Positions 1 through 8,086 of a stretch of DNA of 64,000 nucleotides are shown here, one piece after another. The translations under genes were made by a program, and so were the position numbers. The stretch is from Ravibacter sp964559125. Lineage in GTDB: Bacteria > Bacteroidota > Bacteroidia > Cytophagales > Spirosomataceae. Under the pieces are notes generated by a model. It saw nothing but the letters and a program-made list of their open reading frames with translations, had not been told where the DNA came from and ran no database searches. Every line of letters begins with the position of its first letter. The stretch's first letter is position 1. Location of the stretch: assembly GCA_964559125.1 (NCBI GenBank), contig CAZLGW010000014.1, forward strand, positions 1 through 64,000. Direction: 5' to 3'.

Positions 1-24
1 CAAAACGCTGGTTGACTCATTTTA

Positions 25-1158
25 TTAACCCCAAAAAACGTTTTGGACGGCAGTGGCCTCATCCACAACCTTACCGTAAATCTGAGTCGTTTTCAAGTCT
101 TTATGCCCCAGCATTTTGGAAACGGTGTAAATGTCCGTTCCGTAAAACAACTGTAGGGTAGCGTAAGTATGCCGGAAACAATGAAAGGTAATGTCCTTTG
201 TGATCCCTGCCGCTCCTATCCACTGGTAGAGGTGTTTGTTTTCGTAGGCTGAATAGGTGAGGCCGGGAAACACTTTTTCAGAAGGCTTTCCCGGTTGCCC
301 CAGTAGGTCATAAGCCTGGTCGGGAATAGGCAGCGACTCAACACCTTTGGTTTTCTTTTGGCTGAAGTTCAGGAAATACCCCTGTCCCTGGACGTGTTCA
401 ATTTCACCCCAAACCATTTTTTGAATATCCGAAAACCTTAATCCTGTGAGAGCGGAAAACAGGGCAGCACTTTTCAACAGTGGGTTATTGCATTCGGTCT
501 TGATCAGGCGATTCAGTTCATCGAGGGTCAAATACTCTCTTCTGGTTTCTGCCTGCTTTATAGGCGTCACCCTGGCGTTCAGGTCACCGGAAAGGTACCC
601 GTCCTTGTACGCCTGCTTCATAGCTGCTTTCAGCTTGTTAAAGTAGGATACTGCTGAGTTTTGCGCAAGGGTTGTTTTGTTGCTCTTGTTGCTTTTTGTG
701 GTAAGGAGGTGCTCTTTAAACTCATTGCAGAACCGTTCATTGAGGTCAGCGAATTTCAGCCTGCCGTTTGTGAAGGTTACAAGGTATTTGTAGGCAGAGA
801 CCCAATTGTCATGGTTACTTGACTTGCGTTTGTCGGCCAGCTTCTTGAAGTATTCGACAAAATTTTCTTCTCCCCGTTCTTTGATTTTTAGTTGCTCCTT
901 TTCATACCCGGTGTAAATTTCAGGTTTGTTGAGGTGGTTTTCCCGCTTCTGCCTGATCTGTTCGGCAAGCTGTTGGGTTTCGTTGTTGTGTTGCTTGTCG
1001 ATGGGGCTTTTAGGCTTATCAATGAGATACAGCCCTAAAAACTCCCGTCGGGTAGGTTCACCGGTTTCCGGATGCGGAATAGGTGGATAGAAGTCCAGGT
1101 ACAGGCTTTTTCTGTTCCCCGAAATAGCTTTTTGTCTGACTTTAATTTTTGTTGCCAT
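25..1158 (-). CDS. Tyrosine-family site-specific integrase
   Basis: A 377-residue tyrosine recombinase that would catalyse integration and excision of the element ending here. The N-terminal ~90 residues look like the arm-binding domain of Bacteroidota integrases, residues ~95-190 like the SAM-like core-binding domain, and ~205-370 are the catalytic domain. The catalytic set is visible: Arg241 (TGLRFSD), a Lys near 268-271, His326-x-x-Arg329 (HCFRH), His352 (LGHKD) and nucleophile Tyr361 (TQIYG). It lies 2 bp downstream of an excisionase-like gene on the same strand, so the two are probably co-transcribed. The rest of the element must lie to the left, outside the window. Family is certain; whether the element is phage, ICE or a small island cannot be told. 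Confidence 0.93.
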   Translation of the reverse strand: MATKIKVRQKAISGNRKSLYLDFYPPIPHPETGEPTRREFLGLYLIDKPKSPIDKQHNNETQQLAEQIRQKRENHLNKPEIYTGYEKEQLKIKERGEENFVEYFKKLADKRKSSNHDNWVSAYKYLVTFTNGRLKFADLNERFCNEFKEHLLTTKSNKSNKTTLAQNSAVSYFNKLKAAMKQAYKDGYLSGDLNARVTPIKQAETRREYLTLDELNRLIKTECNNPLLKSAALFSALTGLRFSDIQKMVWGEIEHVQGQGYFLNFSQKKTKGVESLPIPDQAYDLLGQPGKPSEKVFPGLTYSAYENKHLYQWIGAAGITKDITFHCFRHTYATLQLFYGTDIYTVSKMLGHKDLKTTQIYGKVVDEATAVQNVFWG

Positions 1159-1160
1159 AG

Positions 1161-1763
1161 CTAAACACCTTTTAGAATTTTGTCAATATCGCTTTTGAGT
1201 ACGTAGACCTGACGCCCCTGCCTTATCTTTTCAATCCGGTTACTGTTAAGTACCCTATCCAGCCCGCTTTGAGATATGCCGTATTTATTCCGCACTTCAG
1301 ACAGGCTGTAATAGTGTTTACTGGTTATTTCGGATGGTACTGCCTGGCTCTTTAATTTTTCGATTTCCCCTAACATGTATTCCAGCAGTACGCCGGTCGG
1401 TGTTTTTTCCGGTTCAAAGAGCCTGTCTATGTCAACCCGTTTTATCATTGTTTTTTTCAGGAGCAGGTTCTTTGCAGGTAGTTTCCCGGAACGGATTAGT
1501 TTGTACACGTTCTGCCGGGAACAGCCCAGTACTTTGGCGGCTTGTGAGACACTCAAAAACTCCCTCGCTTTAAGTTCTTCCAGTTGTAGCCTTTTTATTC
1601 GTAACGTTTCCTCGTTTATCGGGTTGTAACGTTCTTTCCTCTTACTTTTTTTATACCCCTTTTTGGCGCAGGAGTCCCCACAGTACCGGGTAACCGTTGT
1701 TCTGGCTACGAACTCCTTTCCACAGTTCTGACATATCCGGTTTATGGCAAGGTTTGAACTCAT
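1161..1763 (-). CDS. Excisionase-like protein with two helix-turn-helix domains and a Cys cluster
   Basis: About 200 residues. The frame opens at a GTG at 1769, but the ATG at 1763 (MSSNLAIN) is the more likely start. The N-terminus has four cysteines spaced C-x2-C-x13-C-x3-C, resembling a small zinc ribbon. Two MerR/excisionase-like HTH_17 segments follow: 'FLSVSQAAKVLGCSRQNVYK', then near the C-terminus 'YYSLSEVRNKYGISQSGLDR'. Such proteins bind att-site DNA and steer recombination toward excision, or act as replication/regulatory factors of mobile elements. It sits between the arm-type repeats and the integrase, 2 bp from the latter, which supports a directionality-factor role. That function is inferred from architecture and position. 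Confidence 0.75.
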   Translation of the reverse strand: MSSNLAINRICQNCGKEFVARTTVTRYCGDSCAKKGYKKSKRKERYNPINEETLRIKRLQLEELKAREFLSVSQAAKVLGCSRQNVYKLIRSGKLPAKNLLLKKTMIKRVDIDRLFEPEKTPTGVLLEYMLGEIEKLKSQAVPSEITSKHYYSLSEVRNKYGISQSGLDRVLNSNRIEKIRQGRQVYVLKSDIDKILKGV

Positions 1764-1800
1764 AGTCACTCGGGGTATTTAAAAGTGTAAACTTTGTAAA

Positions 1801-1867
1801 CCATACAAATTTTGTCGAGGTACAAATATTGTCTGTAAATCTGTCGAGGTACAAATAAGGTACAAAT
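1801..1867. repeat. Arm-type direct repeats upstream of the integration module
   Basis: Two identical 16-bp repeats, tgtcgaggtacaaata, lie at 1813-1828 and 1842-1857, 29 bp apart start to start. A partial third copy (ggtacaaat) is at 1859-1867, and a degenerate atacaaat at 1803-1810. Spacing near three helical turns and position just upstream of the HTH/integrase pair fit integrase arm sites or excisionase sites. Function is inferred; the repeats are seen directly. Confidence 0.6.
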
Positions 1868-1918
1868 CTACACAAAACAAACCGATAATAAAGCAAAGCA
1901 TCAAAAAGCATAGGCACT

Positions 1919-1942
1919 AAAAAAGCCCTGTTTATCAGGGCT
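1919..1942 (-). terminator. Rho-independent terminator downstream of mnmE
   Basis: Read on the minus strand, a perfect 7-bp stem (agccctg/cagggct, loop 5) is followed at once by a run of T (plus-strand aaaaaa at 1919-1924). It lies ~45 bp past the mnmE stop and would end the minus-strand mutL-mnmE run. If it belongs to the chromosome, the element boundary lies to its left. Confidence 0.75.
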
Positions 1943-1987
1943 ATTAAGCGTTTTTCTATCTGTTTGTTACTTGTTTATTTTACCCGG

Positions 1988-3349
1988 TTACTTTCCTATA
2001 CAAAACTTACTAAAAATATTTGCCAGCAAATCATCCGTAGCAATAGCCCCCGTGATCTCACCGAGGTGAAAAAGGGCCAGCCTGATGTCCTGGGCAAGGA
2101 AATCGCCGCTTACGCCTTCGTCAAGCCCGTGGAGCACGTCGTTAAGAGCCTCGTGGGTTTTAAGCAGGTGCTCATAATGACGGAGGTTGGTCACTACTAT
2201 ACCGGACTGGCTTTGAGAGGAGGCAATTTCTGTAATTCTGCGCTTTAGCTCCTCAAGGCCCTGTCCGGTGGCGGCGGAGATTTCCGGAATCTCATGCTCC
2301 GGATCGCTTATTCCTGAAAACGAGGTTATATCCACCTTATTCCTCACCCAAACTACCTTCTTTTCATCTGCGATATCCGCAACCAAAGGCCCGAGCTCAC
2401 CGAAGGTCTCCTCACTATCGAAAAGAAGGAGGATAATATCGGCTTTCTCCATCGCTTTCCTGGATCTTTCAATTCCAATAGATTCCACCACATCCTGTGT
2501 CTCACGTATCCCTGCTGTGTCGATGAAACGAAACTTTATACCACCCAGCACCATGGTATCTTCGATCACATCGCGGGTAGTGCCGGCAATGGCCGTTACT
2601 ATCGCCTTTTCTTCATTGAGCAGCGCATTCAGAAGCGTCGATTTTCCTACATTGGGTGCCCCGATAATGGCTACCGGTACACCTTCTTTGAGCGCATTAC
2701 CGAAGTCAAACGACTCGATCAGCGGGAGCAGCGATTTATTAAGACGGTTGATAAGGTCCCGGAGGTCGTCGCGCCCGGCAAACTCCACATCTTCTTCGCC
2801 GAAATCAAGCTCCAGTTCCACAAGGGAAGCAAAATGGATCAGCTCTTCGCGTAATGATGCCAGCTGTTTTGAAAAACCACCTCTCAGTTGCTGGAGGGCT
2901 GCCCGGTGACTGGCTTCGCTGTCGGCCGCGATAAGATCGGCTACAGCCTCTGCCTGTACCAGGTCAAACTGGCCGTTGAGAAATGCCCGTTGTGTGAATT
3001 CTCCGGGTTTTGCGATGCGTGCGCCGCCCCTGACAAGCAGCTTCAGTATGCGGCGGATAATGTAATCTGACCCGTGACAGGAAATTTCGACCGAATCTTC
3101 CCTTGTGAAAGATGCCGGACTCCTGAAAATCGTGACCAGCACTTCGTCTACTATATCGCCGTTATCGCGGATCGTACCGAAATGTACGGTATGGCTTTTG
3201 ACCCTTGTAAGGTCCCGTCCCTTGAAAAAAGTGTTGACTATTTCGATAGACCTGAGGCCTGAAACCCTGATAACCGCTATGGCTCCTACGCCATTTGCGG
3301 TGGCAAGAGCGCAGATAGCTTCTTCCTGGTGAATAGCAGCGTTTTCCAT
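1988..3349 (-). CDS. mnmE: tRNA uridine-5-carboxymethylaminomethyl(34) synthesis GTPase MnmE
   Basis: With MnmG, MnmE installs the cmnm5 group on U34 of certain tRNAs, using GTP hydrolysis and methylene-tetrahydrofolate. It is 453 residues, the normal family length. The N-terminal folate-binding domain spans ~1-120 and helical domain halves flank the G domain. The G domain shows G1 GAPNVGKST (230-238), G2 GTTRD (256-260), G3 DTAG (277-280) and G4 NKVD (337-340). The C-terminus is the conserved FCIGK, whose Cys is catalytic in the family. It starts 20 bp after the TraB/GumN stop on the same strand. Its 3' end faces an integrase module; this 3' end is the known attachment site of Salmonella genomic island 1 and relatives, so the position is notable. 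Confidence 0.97.
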   Translation of the reverse strand: MENAAIHQEEAICALATANGVGAIAVIRVSGLRSIEIVNTFFKGRDLTRVKSHTVHFGTIRDNGDIVDEVLVTIFRSPASFTREDSVEISCHGSDYIIRRILKLLVRGGARIAKPGEFTQRAFLNGQFDLVQAEAVADLIAADSEASHRAALQQLRGGFSKQLASLREELIHFASLVELELDFGEEDVEFAGRDDLRDLINRLNKSLLPLIESFDFGNALKEGVPVAIIGAPNVGKSTLLNALLNEEKAIVTAIAGTTRDVIEDTMVLGGIKFRFIDTAGIRETQDVVESIGIERSRKAMEKADIILLLFDSEETFGELGPLVADIADEKKVVWVRNKVDITSFSGISDPEHEIPEISAATGQGLEELKRRITEIASSQSQSGIVVTNLRHYEHLLKTHEALNDVLHGLDEGVSGDFLAQDIRLALFHLGEITGAIATDDLLANIFSKFCIGK

Positions 3350-3368
3350 AGTTCAATGCTTCTGAAAT

Positions 3369-4259
3369 TCAGGGATTATAGACCGGGGAGAGCTTGTAGC
3401 CCTTGTTCCTCAGCAGCTCGACAAGGCCTTCTTCCCCTCCGAGATGAGCCGCTCCTACAGCGATAAATGAGGATGTCTCCGGGAGAAACTTCTCTATCTG
3501 CGATACCCATCTCCTGTTACGGTCGGTCAGGAGGATATTTTCAAAACCGTTGAAATCAAACTGGCTTTTGCTGACATACTCATAAATCTTCTGTATGTCC
3601 TGCGACCGGTACAGGTCCAGTAGTCCGCTGAATTCTTCCCGGGCGACATGCATACTGTCGATCGTACGCAGTACCATTTCGGCCTGGGTTCTGTACGGGA
3701 TCAGGTCAAACAGCGCTGCCTGCTCCTGTGCTGTTTCCAGGCCGGCAACTGCAATGCCGTTCTCTCCGGCCAGGCTCGTCAGCTGCTCCTCCATCGATTG
3801 CGGAGAACATTGAAGTATATGACTAAACAGCAGGCTTGTTAAGAGAAAAGGCTTACTATTGGAAAACGCAGTGATGTTGAACCCGACAGAGTCGGCGAAA
3901 AAACGCTCTATCTTACCGTATTCATGCCCGGACAGCAACGCACGCAGCGTTGTGCCGTCTTTCATCATCATACTCTGCATCAGGGCCGGTATTAATTCCG
4001 GATCCGTCATGTCCAGTTCCAGCACGAGTTTTTCTGAGGCAAGCAACCTCGATTTCAGCGAGTCTCCTGCAGTAAAGTCCCCCGTGCAGAACAGGTGTAT
4101 GGTGCCAAAAAGATAAGATGGCCTTTTCAGGTTGTTGCCACTGATCTCCCAAAGCAGTGAAGCGGAGTCCTGCGCATAGCCCGCGAGAGGGAGGCAGGGG
4201 AAAACGGCAACGGCTATCCGGATAAAAACGGATTTGATTGCAGAACCTCGGAAAGTCAT
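3369..4259 (-). CDS. TraB/GumN family protein, exported
   Basis: A 296-residue TraB/GumN-family protein with an N-terminal signal sequence (about residues 1-30, ending near GYAQD). The family hallmarks are present: GTIH at 52-55, and GAAH followed by LGGEEG at 269-278. The histidines and nearby acidic residues are thought to form a metal-dependent hydrolase site in related proteins (TIKI-type peptidases), but bacterial members are poorly characterised. The ATG overlaps the dxs TGA (ATGA at 4256-4259), so the two genes are translationally coupled. The substrate is unknown. Confidence 0.85.
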   Translation of the reverse strand: MTFRGSAIKSVFIRIAVAVFPCLPLAGYAQDSASLLWEISGNNLKRPSYLFGTIHLFCTGDFTAGDSLKSRLLASEKLVLELDMTDPELIPALMQSMMMKDGTTLRALLSGHEYGKIERFFADSVGFNITAFSNSKPFLLTSLLFSHILQCSPQSMEEQLTSLAGENGIAVAGLETAQEQAALFDLIPYRTQAEMVLRTIDSMHVAREEFSGLLDLYRSQDIQKIYEYVSKSQFDFNGFENILLTDRNRRWVSQIEKFLPETSSFIAVGAAHLGGEEGLVELLRNKGYKLSPVYNP

Positions 4260-6193
4260 ATATTAGGGATACTTAGCGGCAGCCCAACCAGCGCGAGGAT
4301 ATTCTTCTCTATCGCCTCCTGGTCATAGCCGCATACGTGGTGCAATTCCGGCTGCTCTCCGTGCTCGACCACCTCGTCCGGTATGCCAAGCCTTCTGATG
4401 TCGGCCTTATACCCGTTGTCGGCAGCAAATTCCAGGATGGCGCTCCCGAAACCTCCCTGTATGCAGCCGTCTTCTACGGTTATAACTTTGTCAAAGTTCC
4501 TGAAAATATCGTGAAGAAGCGTACGATCAAGAGGCTTGGCAAACCGGAGATCGTAGTGGGCTACGCTGACCCCTTTCTTCTCCAGTTTTTCACAGGCTTC
4601 CAGTGCAAAATTTCCTACATGCCCCAGTGAGAGCACAGCGGCGTTTTTCCCTTCCTTCACCAGCCTTCCTTTGCCGATCTCTAATTTCTCAAAAGGCGTC
4701 CGCCACCTGGGCATCACTCCCTGACCCCGGGGATACCGGATCGTGAATGCGGAAGTCCCTGCCTGAATTTCTTCCAGTTGGGCAGTGTACATCATATTCC
4801 GGAGCTCCTGCTCGTTCATAGGGGCCGCTACTATCATATTGGGAATACAGCGCATATAAGCAATGTCGTACGCGCCGTGATGCGTAGCGCCGTCGGCCCC
4901 GGCCAGTCCGGCACGGTCAAGACAGAAGATAACAGGTAGTCCCTGTATGCAGACATCATGAATGACCTGGTCATAGGCCCGCTGCATGAAGGTCGAATAG
5001 ATATTGCAGAAGACTACCGATCCGCGGGTTGCCATTCCGGCCGAAAATGTGACGGCGTGCTGTTCGGCAATGCCCACATCAAAAGCTCTTTCGGGAATCG
5101 CTTTCATCATGATATTCATAGAAGAACCCGAAGGCATTGCCGGGGTAACTCCTATGATTTTCTTGTTTTTCTCAGCCAGCTCGACCAGCGTATGTCCGAA
5201 AACATCCTGGTACTTAGGTGGTTGCGGAGCCTGAAATACTTTCTTCTGGATCTCTCCGGTCACCTTGTCGAAAAGCCCGGGAGCGTGCCATTTGGTCTGG
5301 TCCTTTTCTGCAGGACCATAGCCCTTGCCTTTTACGGTAAGGCAATGAAGCAGCTTCGGGCCGGGGATATGCCTGAGGTCACTGAGAACGTGCGTCAGGT
5401 GGTCGATGTCATGACCGTCGATCGGGCCGAAATATCGTAATCCCAGCGACTCAAACAGGTTGCTCTGGTTGAGCAGGGTAGATTTAAGTACGTTCTGTAC
5501 CTTCGAGACAATTTCCTGCGCGCTGATCCCGAAATTGCTGAGCTTACCCAGCAGGTGCCACGCCTCATCCCTGATCTTGTTATAAGTCTGTGAGGTAGTG
5601 ATGTCGGTCAGATATGCCTTGAGAGCACCGACATTAGGATCGATGCTCATGCAGTTGTCGTTCAGTATGATGAGCAGGTTGGAGTCAGACGCCCCTGCAT
5701 GATTCATACCTTCGAAAGCGAGGCCCGCAGTCATAGCGCCGTCGCCTATTACCGCGATATGCTGTCTCTGTTTGTTGTTTTCCAATCCTGAAGCAACTGC
5801 CATCCCTAAAGCAGCGGAGATCGAAGTCGACGAATGGCCTACACCAAAGGCGTCATACCTGCTCTCTTTCCGGTTGGGGAAGCCCGAAAGGCCGCCCATC
5901 GTACGGTTGGTATGAAAGGTGTCTCTTCTGCCTGTAAGGATTTTGTGACCGTAGGCCTGGTGCCCGACATCCCAGATCAGCTGATCGTCGGGGGTGTTGA
6001 AGACGTAGTGCAGCGCTACAGTGAGCTCTACTACCCCCAGGCTGGCGCCAAAATGCCCTCCGTAGACAGACACGATATCGATGATATACTGCCGTAATTC
6101 GTTACATACCCGAGGTAATTCGGAAGCATCCAACTTCCTCAGATCTTCAGGAGAATTGATTTTCGACAGTAGGTTTCCCGGTGTGATTAACAT
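4256..6193 (-). CDS. dxs: 1-deoxy-D-xylulose-5-phosphate synthase
   Basis: Dxs condenses pyruvate and glyceraldehyde-3-phosphate to DXP, the first step of the MEP isoprenoid pathway, using thiamine diphosphate. I place the start at the ATG at 6193 (MLITPGNLL), giving 645 residues. The 48 bp upstream in frame encode non-family sequence, and a promoter -7 box lies at 6239-6246. Motifs: His47 in GGHFGASLG, the ThDP/Mg motif GDGAMTAG (150-157) with NDN (178-180), and EQHAVTFSAG containing the catalytic Glu. The product could feed the UbiA/polyketide genes elsewhere in the window, but that is speculative. Its stop overlaps the TraB/GumN start. Confidence 0.97.
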   Translation of the reverse strand: MLITPGNLLSKINSPEDLRKLDASELPRVCNELRQYIIDIVSVYGGHFGASLGVVELTVALHYVFNTPDDQLIWDVGHQAYGHKILTGRRDTFHTNRTMGGLSGFPNRKESRYDAFGVGHSSTSISAALGMAVASGLENNKQRQHIAVIGDGAMTAGLAFEGMNHAGASDSNLLIILNDNCMSIDPNVGALKAYLTDITTSQTYNKIRDEAWHLLGKLSNFGISAQEIVSKVQNVLKSTLLNQSNLFESLGLRYFGPIDGHDIDHLTHVLSDLRHIPGPKLLHCLTVKGKGYGPAEKDQTKWHAPGLFDKVTGEIQKKVFQAPQPPKYQDVFGHTLVELAEKNKKIIGVTPAMPSGSSMNIMMKAIPERAFDVGIAEQHAVTFSAGMATRGSVVFCNIYSTFMQRAYDQVIHDVCIQGLPVIFCLDRAGLAGADGATHHGAYDIAYMRCIPNMIVAAPMNEQELRNMMYTAQLEEIQAGTSAFTIRYPRGQGVMPRWRTPFEKLEIGKGRLVKEGKNAAVLSLGHVGNFALEACEKLEKKGVSVAHYDLRFAKPLDRTLLHDIFRNFDKVITVEDGCIQGGFGSAILEFAADNGYKADIRRLGIPDEVVEHGEQPELHHVCGYDQEAIEKNILALVGLPLSIPNI

Positions 6194-6238
6194 TATTCGA
6201 TGACTGTCAGAACCCGAATGACGGGCTGTGGTGCGGCG

Positions 6239-6246
6239 CAAAGTTA
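6239..6246 (-). promoter_or_regulatory. Candidate -7 element of the dxs promoter
   Basis: Minus strand TAACTTTG matches the Bacteroidota -7 consensus TAnnTTTG. It lies 46 bp upstream of the chosen dxs ATG. No clear TTG at -33 was found, so this is a half-match. Confidence 0.4.
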
Positions 6247-6299
6247 TTTAAAAATAGCTTAACATTCATGCATTTCCGCCTTAGTATTCCGGGAAGAGG

Positions 6300-7217
6300 T
6301 TATTTCCGCTGGCTCGCCCTGAACAGCTTTTGTTTTTCTTCCTTACTCAGGCTTTCGTATCCCGATTGCGAAATTTTGTCGAGTATGGAATCCACCTCAT
6401 CCTGGTCGGGCATTTCCACTGACCGGGAGGTGCTGACGGGTTTCGAGTAAGTTGTACTTCGCTGCACGGTTTTAGCGCTGTAAGTGACACGGATAGCGGT
6501 CTTTTTTCGGAAGAGCCTGTTCCAGAAGTTGCCCATGGCATAAACGGGTTTCCCTAGGTCATTCCCGGTCTGGAGCATTTTGATAAAAATATAGCCTAGT
6601 AGCGCGCCTCCCAGGTGAGCCAGGTTACCACCTGCATTAGGGCCTACCGATTGGGCCAGGGACAATATGATATAGAAAATCGCGATGTATTTAATCCGGA
6701 CAGGTCCCAGCAGTAATAGCGAAAATGTATAATTGGGCAAAAGCGTAGCCGCTCCTACGGTCACGGCGTAGACCGATGCAGACGCGCCCAGCATTCTCGA
6801 TGTCCCTACCACCTCCTGGAAATAGGGTGAGACATTGTAAATGACAATATAGGTCAATGCGCCGGCGAGACCGCCCAGGATGTAAAGTGCGACTAGCCTT
6901 TTGGTACCGAGATATTCGTCTATCAGCCGCCCGAACCAATAGAGGAAGAGCATGTTGAAAAGGATATGGAAGATCTCCTCATGGGCGAAGAAGTAGGTAA
7001 ATACGGTCCAGGGTTTCCGGACAAGCTCGGGCAGTGCGGAAGGGACCCTCAGTAAATCAACAACCCATTGATAGACAGGCTGCTGATTGCCGAGGGTAAG
7101 GGCAATCCGGAGTATCAGCAGTACTACAAAAACTCCGGCATTAAGCAATATCAGCTTAACCAGCGCATTATCGGGCTTATTGATCTCGCTTTTCAGGTTG
7201 TTGAGAAGGCCAGTCAT
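6300..7217 (-). CDS. Rhomboid family intramembrane serine protease (second of tandem pair)
   Basis: 305 residues. A polytopic rhomboid core spans ~20-215, with a soluble C-terminal tail ending in a short conserved segment (VDSILDKISQSGYESLS) seen in Bacteroidota rhomboids (DUF6576-like). The catalytic dyad is visible: Ser146 in GASAS (144-148) and His201 in AHLGG. The membrane segment HILFNMLFLYWFG carries the usual His/Asn oxyanion-side residues. It cleaves substrates within the membrane; the substrate is unknown. Its ATG follows the first rhomboid's stop by 3 bp, so they are co-translated and possibly hetero-oligomeric. Order in the run is mutL, rhomboid, rhomboid, dxs. Confidence 0.92.
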   Translation of the reverse strand: MTGLLNNLKSEINKPDNALVKLILLNAGVFVVLLILRIALTLGNQQPVYQWVVDLLRVPSALPELVRKPWTVFTYFFAHEEIFHILFNMLFLYWFGRLIDEYLGTKRLVALYILGGLAGALTYIVIYNVSPYFQEVVGTSRMLGASASVYAVTVGAATLLPNYTFSLLLLGPVRIKYIAIFYIILSLAQSVGPNAGGNLAHLGGALLGYIFIKMLQTGNDLGKPVYAMGNFWNRLFRKKTAIRVTYSAKTVQRSTTYSKPVSTSRSVEMPDQDEVDSILDKISQSGYESLSKEEKQKLFRASQRK

Positions 7218-7220
7218 AGC

Positions 7221-8009
7221 TCAAAAGAATTTTTGTCGGCTTGAGTTCCAGTATCTTAACAAAATAAAGGCAAACAACATTCCGCCGAGGTGGGCGAAAT
7301 GCGCTACGTTGTCATTGGGCGCATTCTGAAATCCTGCATACAGGGAATAAAGCCCGTAAAATCCCACGAAATATTTAGCTTTTATAGGGAAAGGAACGAA
7401 AAGGAGGAACAGTTCAGTATTGGGGAACAGCATACCGAATGCCATCAGGATCCCGAAAATCGCGCCCGAGGCCCCTACCATCGGGATATTCACGTTGAAC
7501 TCATACACTGCACGGGCCATTTCCTTGCTCTGTGCTATCAGTTGAGCGCTCCCGGGATTGGCCTCAAAGCTGTTGATGAATGCATGCTGCGACTTGTAAT
7601 AAAACTCCGCGTGACCGGAAAGAAAATCAATGAAAGCCTGGGGATTGGGGTTGTCTAGGTAAAGCGCAAGGCCATCCCTGATCTGGCTTAACTCAAAATA
7701 GTTGATAGCGGAAAACAGCAACCCGGCGCCGATACCTGTAAAAAAGTAAAAGAAAAGAAATCGTTTTGGTCCCCAGACCCTCTCCAGGAGCGGCCCGAAG
7801 ATCAGGAGGCCGAACATATTGCTGAAAAGATGGCCGAAGCTTTCCCTGCTGTGCAGGAACATATAGCTCACATACTGATGAGGCCGGAATTCGGGAGAGA
7901 GAAAAGACCGGAGCGCAAATTGCGACGAAAGGTCGAAATTGCGATCTATGAAAAAGATAGCAATGTTGGCGATAAGAAGATTGCGGACGACTGGCGTTAT
8001 TTGGAACAT
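7221..8009 (-). CDS. Rhomboid family intramembrane serine protease (first of tandem pair)
   Basis: 262 residues, polytopic. The active site is Ser181 in GASGA (179-183) and His240 in AHLGG, and the N-terminal half has the GHLFSNMFGL segment typical of rhomboids. Compared with the tandem partner it has a longer soluble loop (about 101-176) between the membrane hairpin and the active-site helix, and it lacks the C-terminal soluble tail. The two proteins are therefore not simple duplicates. It is co-transcribed with the downstream rhomboid (3-bp gap). The substrate is unknown. Confidence 0.92.
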   Translation of the reverse strand: MFQITPVVRNLLIANIAIFFIDRNFDLSSQFALRSFLSPEFRPHQYVSYMFLHSRESFGHLFSNMFGLLIFGPLLERVWGPKRFLFFYFFTGIGAGLLFSAINYFELSQIRDGLALYLDNPNPQAFIDFLSGHAEFYYKSQHAFINSFEANPGSAQLIAQSKEMARAVYEFNVNIPMVGASGAIFGILMAFGMLFPNTELFLLFVPFPIKAKYFVGFYGLYSLYAGFQNAPNDNVAHFAHLGGMLFAFILLRYWNSSRQKFF

Positions 8010-8086
8010 TTTGATTGCTGACCGGTAATTAAGGCATCTGCACTTTACAGAATGCCGGGAATTGGGGTATTAAATATGCGAATTTT

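Noticed and set aside
1651..1917. 88-codon minus-strand frame upstream of the HTH gene
   Set aside because: It runs through the direct repeats and overlaps the HTH gene in another frame; no domain seen.
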